Shown here: piece after piece, positions 21,146 through 24,288 of the stretch
How positions within the stretch are numbered: position 1 is the stretch's first letter
Layout of the letters: every line of letters starts with the position of its first letter
NCBI GenBank assembly: GCA_004556655.1
Contig: SFGF01000061.1
Location: forward strand, 1 to 24,288
Direction of reading: 5' to 3'
Source of the DNA: Lachnospiraceae bacterium
Lineage (GTDB): Bacteria; Bacillota; Clostridia; Lachnospirales; Lachnospiraceae
DNA: 24,288 nucleotides
Program-made: the position numbers and the translations under genes
Notes under the pieces: generated by a model
What the model was told of the DNA's origin: nothing
Seen by the model: only the letters and a program-made list of their open reading frames with translations
The model's database searches: none

Positions 21146-24095
21146 AGCGAAACTTAAGTATGCTATCCGAGAAGCACAGTCTAAATCAAAACAAAAAGAA
21201 TTTGGTATTGAAAGAAGTGAGTATCCTCGTTTTCGTACAGATTCTGATGATTTAGATTTTCAGAGTGTTTTTTCAATTGTTGAATATGCTCAGAATCTGT
21301 TGAACGATTCTCTAAATCAAGATTTGATTGAGGATATTAGCCTTGCTGCTACTTATTTTGATGCTGCACTTAATTATGATGAGAAACAGCAATATTCTAA
21401 CGAATATCTTTTATTCGGAGCAAGTGCATATTTCCTGAGTAGAAATTTTGGAAATGCAGTAACATTGTTAAATCTTGCAATAAAGAATCATGTAGCTGGA
21501 AACAGCGAAAAGCGATTAGCATACCTTTTAGCAAGCCTCTTGTCTACTAGTGTCGGTGTGCTGGAATTTGAAAAAGGACAATACTATGAACTGGTAGATT
21601 CGTTTGTTGCTGGAGAAGGAGATACCTCCCAATTAGAGATCCTGTGTGAGAAAATCGATAAAGAGTCTATTATCCAAGGTCAACAGTTAGATTCGCTTTT
21701 TAATATAATCACTCGTAGCATTGTAAGAATGTCGACTAGATTCTTGACATCAAAGTTGCTACCTCACTACGCTGGTGTAGATTTTGAAAAAATCATGCAT
21801 TATTTGAATCCTTCTAAGACGCCAGTAATGCTTTGGCCATCTCAAATTGAGATTGGAAAAGCTGGGGGATACGCCGGCAATAATTTAATTATACAAGCAC
21901 CCACCGGGTCGGGAAAAACAAAAAGCATAGAATTTATTATTGCATCAGCATTTGCCTCTGAAAAAGCAAAGAATGCCGTTATTGTTGCACCGCTTCGCTC
22001 TCTTTGCGAAGAAATAAGTGGGTCTATGAAAGGCAACTTCAAAAATGTAAACGTTAATTCTGTAAGTGATGTACTACAAGAGAACGATTTTGTGTTTGAA
22101 GAATGTAATAATATTTTGGTATTAACACCAGAAAAACTAGAATATATTTTGTTCCACTATTCAGGGGTACTTGAAAACATTGATCTCTTTGTTTTCGATG
22201 AAGGGCATATGATAGATGACAATCATAGAGGTGCTTCTTTTGAACTGTTGCTCACGCACATAAAAAATAATGCCCACTACAAACAATTGATATTTATTTC
22301 GGCAGTAATTCCAAACGGAGAGCAGCTTGGGGAATGGTTATTCAAAAATCGTACATATCGATCTCTGTCGTATAAGGATATTCCGAGTACTTCGAAACAT
22401 ATTGCTGTTCTAGGAAAAAATACCGATTTAGATTTTTATAAGACAAGTGACTTTAGTGATAGGGATTACTATGTTCAGAATTCGATTAAAATAAAGAACA
22501 TCCTAACTAAAGCAGGAAAGGAATCAAAAAAGTTTTTTCCAGAGGATCGTCGAGATGTAGCATTATACTATGCAGATTTGTTGATACCGAATGGAAGTTT
22601 AGCAGTATACTTTGGTGCCAGGAATAGAATCGATGGATGCTTGAAAAGAATCAACTTTTTAAAAGAAAGAAACTTTGTTTTTAATAATATCGTTTCTAAT
22701 GTAAACATTGAACAGCAGCGCAAGCTTCTTAATCAAATCGAAATTCATTATGGTTGTGGTGAATATTATCATGCTGCGGAATGTGGAGTGTTAGTCCACT
22801 ATGCTGATTTGGAAGAGGGACTGAAGAAAACTGCCGAAGATTATTTGAAACAGCAGTATTCAAAGCTTATCCTATGTACGTCAACTCTTTCAGAGGGAGT
22901 AAATCTCCCAATTAAATATCTTATCATGACTGAAACTTCCAATTATATGTATGATGTTACTACTAGAAAGCTGATAAATCTTATTGGTAGGGCAGCAAGA
23001 AGTGGACATTACACGGAAGGTTCAATTATTGTAACTGAGCAGATCAATGATGTGTCTGAGTTAGAGAGCAAATTCTCAGATAAACATAGTGAAGATTGCA
23101 GAAGTTGTTTTTGCGATTTAGTGAATGAACAATATGATTTTAGTGTAAATGGTACACATATTGCTACATTTAATGTGTATAAACATGTTATTGAAGCTGT
23201 TCAGCAGGAAGATTATTTCTTGTATGATTACCAGGATAATACGAAATCAAGATTACAACAGCATGATTATGGTGATGATAGTTGGGCTAAAGGGAAATTT
23301 ATCATAAATTTTGATAATCTAATCAATAAGTGTAGATCTTCGATTGAGGCAATTTTTATATTTATTCAAAATACAATTTGCAATTCAAATGAACTAGAAA
23401 AAGAAGCTATTAGGTTCATATTAGGACTAGATATTGAAGAATCCTATGGTTATTCAATAATGTCAACCGAAGAACAAAATAGATTTCGAAACCTGATTAA
23501 TGTTCTGTTTGATGCAATTTATGATAAATCACTCGAAATTTTAAGGGGCCACAAATACATTCCGACAGCTAAAATCACTGAAATAGAAAAAATTATCAGC
23601 TGGAACAATGAGAACAATTGGCTGTTGGGCATAGACGAAGATTCATTTATTACGGGACTTGGGCAACTGTATTATGAAAATAATAGAGACGCCAGAGTAT
23701 CATGTGAAGTCTTTATAAAGATATTACAAGAATGGATAAAGGGTGAATCATTTATTAGTATTGCTAACACACTGGGAATAGCAGTTGTTTCTGTTGAGAA
23801 AGTCTGCAAGAAGCTGTTTTCGTATGGGTTATCTATGTATTTTGGCCATCTTATCGATTTGACAGATAATGAGGATGAGATTGAAAAATTACAGTTGATT
23901 CAAAAAAGGATTAAATATGGACTTCCGGGTAAGGAAGCGATTGATTTGTACGAGGCTGGAGTAACGGACAGATTCATATGTCAAAAAGTCTGCGATGATA
24001 ATTTCCTTACACAGCAGGGAATGAATATAGGGACATTCCTTGAACAATTTCCTGATTGGATTAGATATAGATATAACAGTTTGAAAGCTCAATAA
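21138..24095 (+). CDS. hamB: Hachiman anti-phage system helicase HamB
   Basis: This 985-aa superfamily 2 helicase is the sensor and partner of HamA. The N-terminal part (about 1-230) is helical with TPR-like segments (FGASAYFLSRNFGNAVTLLN). The helicase core has Walker A GSGKT (257-261), the DEGH box (354-357), ISAVIPNG (about 390), LCTSTLSEGVNLP (about 579-591) and the arginine-finger motif LIGRAARSG (about 615-623), the pattern of Ski2-like helicases. The C-terminal third is helical with an HTH-like stretch (FISIANTLGIAVVSVEKVCKKL). ATG 21138 follows GAGAGG by 7 bp; ATG 21123 has no ribosome site. All motifs are intact. The stop lies 39 bp before the right repeat region begins, so Hachiman fills the end of the element. 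Confidence 0.88.
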   Translation: MSKAKLKYAIREAQSKSKQKEFGIERSEYPRFRTDSDDLDFQSVFSIVEYAQNLLNDSLNQDLIEDISLAATYFDAALNYDEKQQYSNEYLLFGASAYFLSRNFGNAVTLLNLAIKNHVAGNSEKRLAYLLASLLSTSVGVLEFEKGQYYELVDSFVAGEGDTSQLEILCEKIDKESIIQGQQLDSLFNIITRSIVRMSTRFLTSKLLPHYAGVDFEKIMHYLNPSKTPVMLWPSQIEIGKAGGYAGNNLIIQAPTGSGKTKSIEFIIASAFASEKAKNAVIVAPLRSLCEEISGSMKGNFKNVNVNSVSDVLQENDFVFEECNNILVLTPEKLEYILFHYSGVLENIDLFVFDEGHMIDDNHRGASFELLLTHIKNNAHYKQLIFISAVIPNGEQLGEWLFKNRTYRSLSYKDIPSTSKHIAVLGKNTDLDFYKTSDFSDRDYYVQNSIKIKNILTKAGKESKKFFPEDRRDVALYYADLLIPNGSLAVYFGARNRIDGCLKRINFLKERNFVFNNIVSNVNIEQQRKLLNQIEIHYGCGEYYHAAECGVLVHYADLEEGLKKTAEDYLKQQYSKLILCTSTLSEGVNLPIKYLIMTETSNYMYDVTTRKLINLIGRAARSGHYTEGSIIVTEQINDVSELESKFSDKHSEDCRSCFCDLVNEQYDFSVNGTHIATFNVYKHVIEAVQQEDYFLYDYQDNTKSRLQQHDYGDDSWAKGKFIINFDNLINKCRSSIEAIFIFIQNTICNSNELEKEAIRFILGLDIEESYGYSIMSTEEQNRFRNLINVLFDAIYDKSLEILRGHKYIPTAKITEIEKIISWNNENNWLLGIDEDSFITGLGQLYYENNRDARVSCEVFIKILQEWIKGESFISIANTLGIAVVSVEKVCKKLFSYGLSMYFGHLIDLTDNEDEIEKLQLIQKRIKYGLPGKEAIDLYEAGVTDRFICQKVCDDNFLTQQGMNIGTFLEQFPDWIRYRYNSLKAQ

Positions 24096-24134
24096 AGTAT
24101 GTAAGGAAGAATTTGCGGGCTTAAGATAGTAAAT

Positions 24135-24288
24135 GGTAGTATTTGCATCCCCTGTTTACTACGGTTTTACTACTACAGCCTGCCGTAATTTGCTCCATTT
24201 TGCCCTGTTTCGGGAAATCTGTGATAGAGTAGATGCTATTACACCCCGAAAACAGGTGCGTTAAATCGGAGCAAATCGGGGCAGGACA
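24135..24288 (+). repeat. Right direct repeat, candidate right attachment site
   Basis: Copy of 928-1081 at an offset of 23,207 bp; the last 99 bases are identical and run to the last base of the window, so the true right border is not visible. The left part carries TTTACTAC at 24155-24162 and 24166-24173, 11 bp apart, and an inverted copy (GTAGTA) at 24137-24142. The nested dyad of the left copy is repeated here at 24190-24274. Confidence 0.8.

Overview
Organism and nature. The window looks like the chromosome of a Clostridia-class Bacillota bacterium, probably a gut Lachnospiraceae. Grounds: strong AGGAGG ribosome sites, the mix of moderately GC-rich and AT-rich genes, and gene types typical of accessory elements in that group (virulence-related protein + DUF4314, P4-like primase, P27 small terminase, Tn916-type Xis/Int). 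No host marker gene fixes the species. No tRNA, rRNA or CRISPR array was seen.
Layout. (a) 1-927 is left flank: a possible 3' gene fragment, a GrpB-family nucleotidyltransferase gene and a terminator. (b) 928-1081 and 24135-24288 are two copies of one direct repeat, exactly 23,207 bp apart; the last 99 bp are identical and contain a nested dyad. They are the best candidates for the ends of a 23.2-kb mobile element that fills the rest of the window. (c) 1393-2327: virulence-related protein and a DUF4314 gene broken by an in-frame TGA. (d) 2468-4111, minus strand: a three-gene Xre / ImmA-IrrE zincin / PIN operon, a toxin-antitoxin-like module, with a clear promoter. (e) 4408-12560: type I restriction-modification operon (Xre regulator, hsdM, hsdS, hsdR) plus an unrecognised 572-aa protein translated directly after hsdR, closed by a strong terminator. 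(f) 12604-13355: non-coding, with degenerate repeats and palindromes, a candidate replication origin. (g) 13360-17704: phage-type core of primase-helicase, P27 small terminase and HK97-type major capsid, with no large terminase, portal, protease or tail gene. (h) 17793-19843: two paralogous excisionases, a third small HTH protein and a Tn916-type tyrosine integrase. (i) 19980-24095: a small HTH gene, then AT-rich hamA-hamB, a Hachiman anti-phage system. (j) the right repeat.
How it works together (inference). The core resembles a phage satellite or phage-derived integrative element: it can excise and integrate (Xis/Int), may replicate (primase-helicase with adjacent repeats), and carries only part of a packaging set (TerS and capsid), so packaging would need a helper phage. 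Its cargo is three separate defence or stability modules (type I RM, Hachiman, Xre-ImmA-PIN) placed on both sides of the core. The most unusual points are the capsid plus small terminase without the rest of a virion, the structured terminal repeats, a long inverted repeat whose bulge holds the ribosome site of the second excisionase, and the unknown protein joined to the RM operon.
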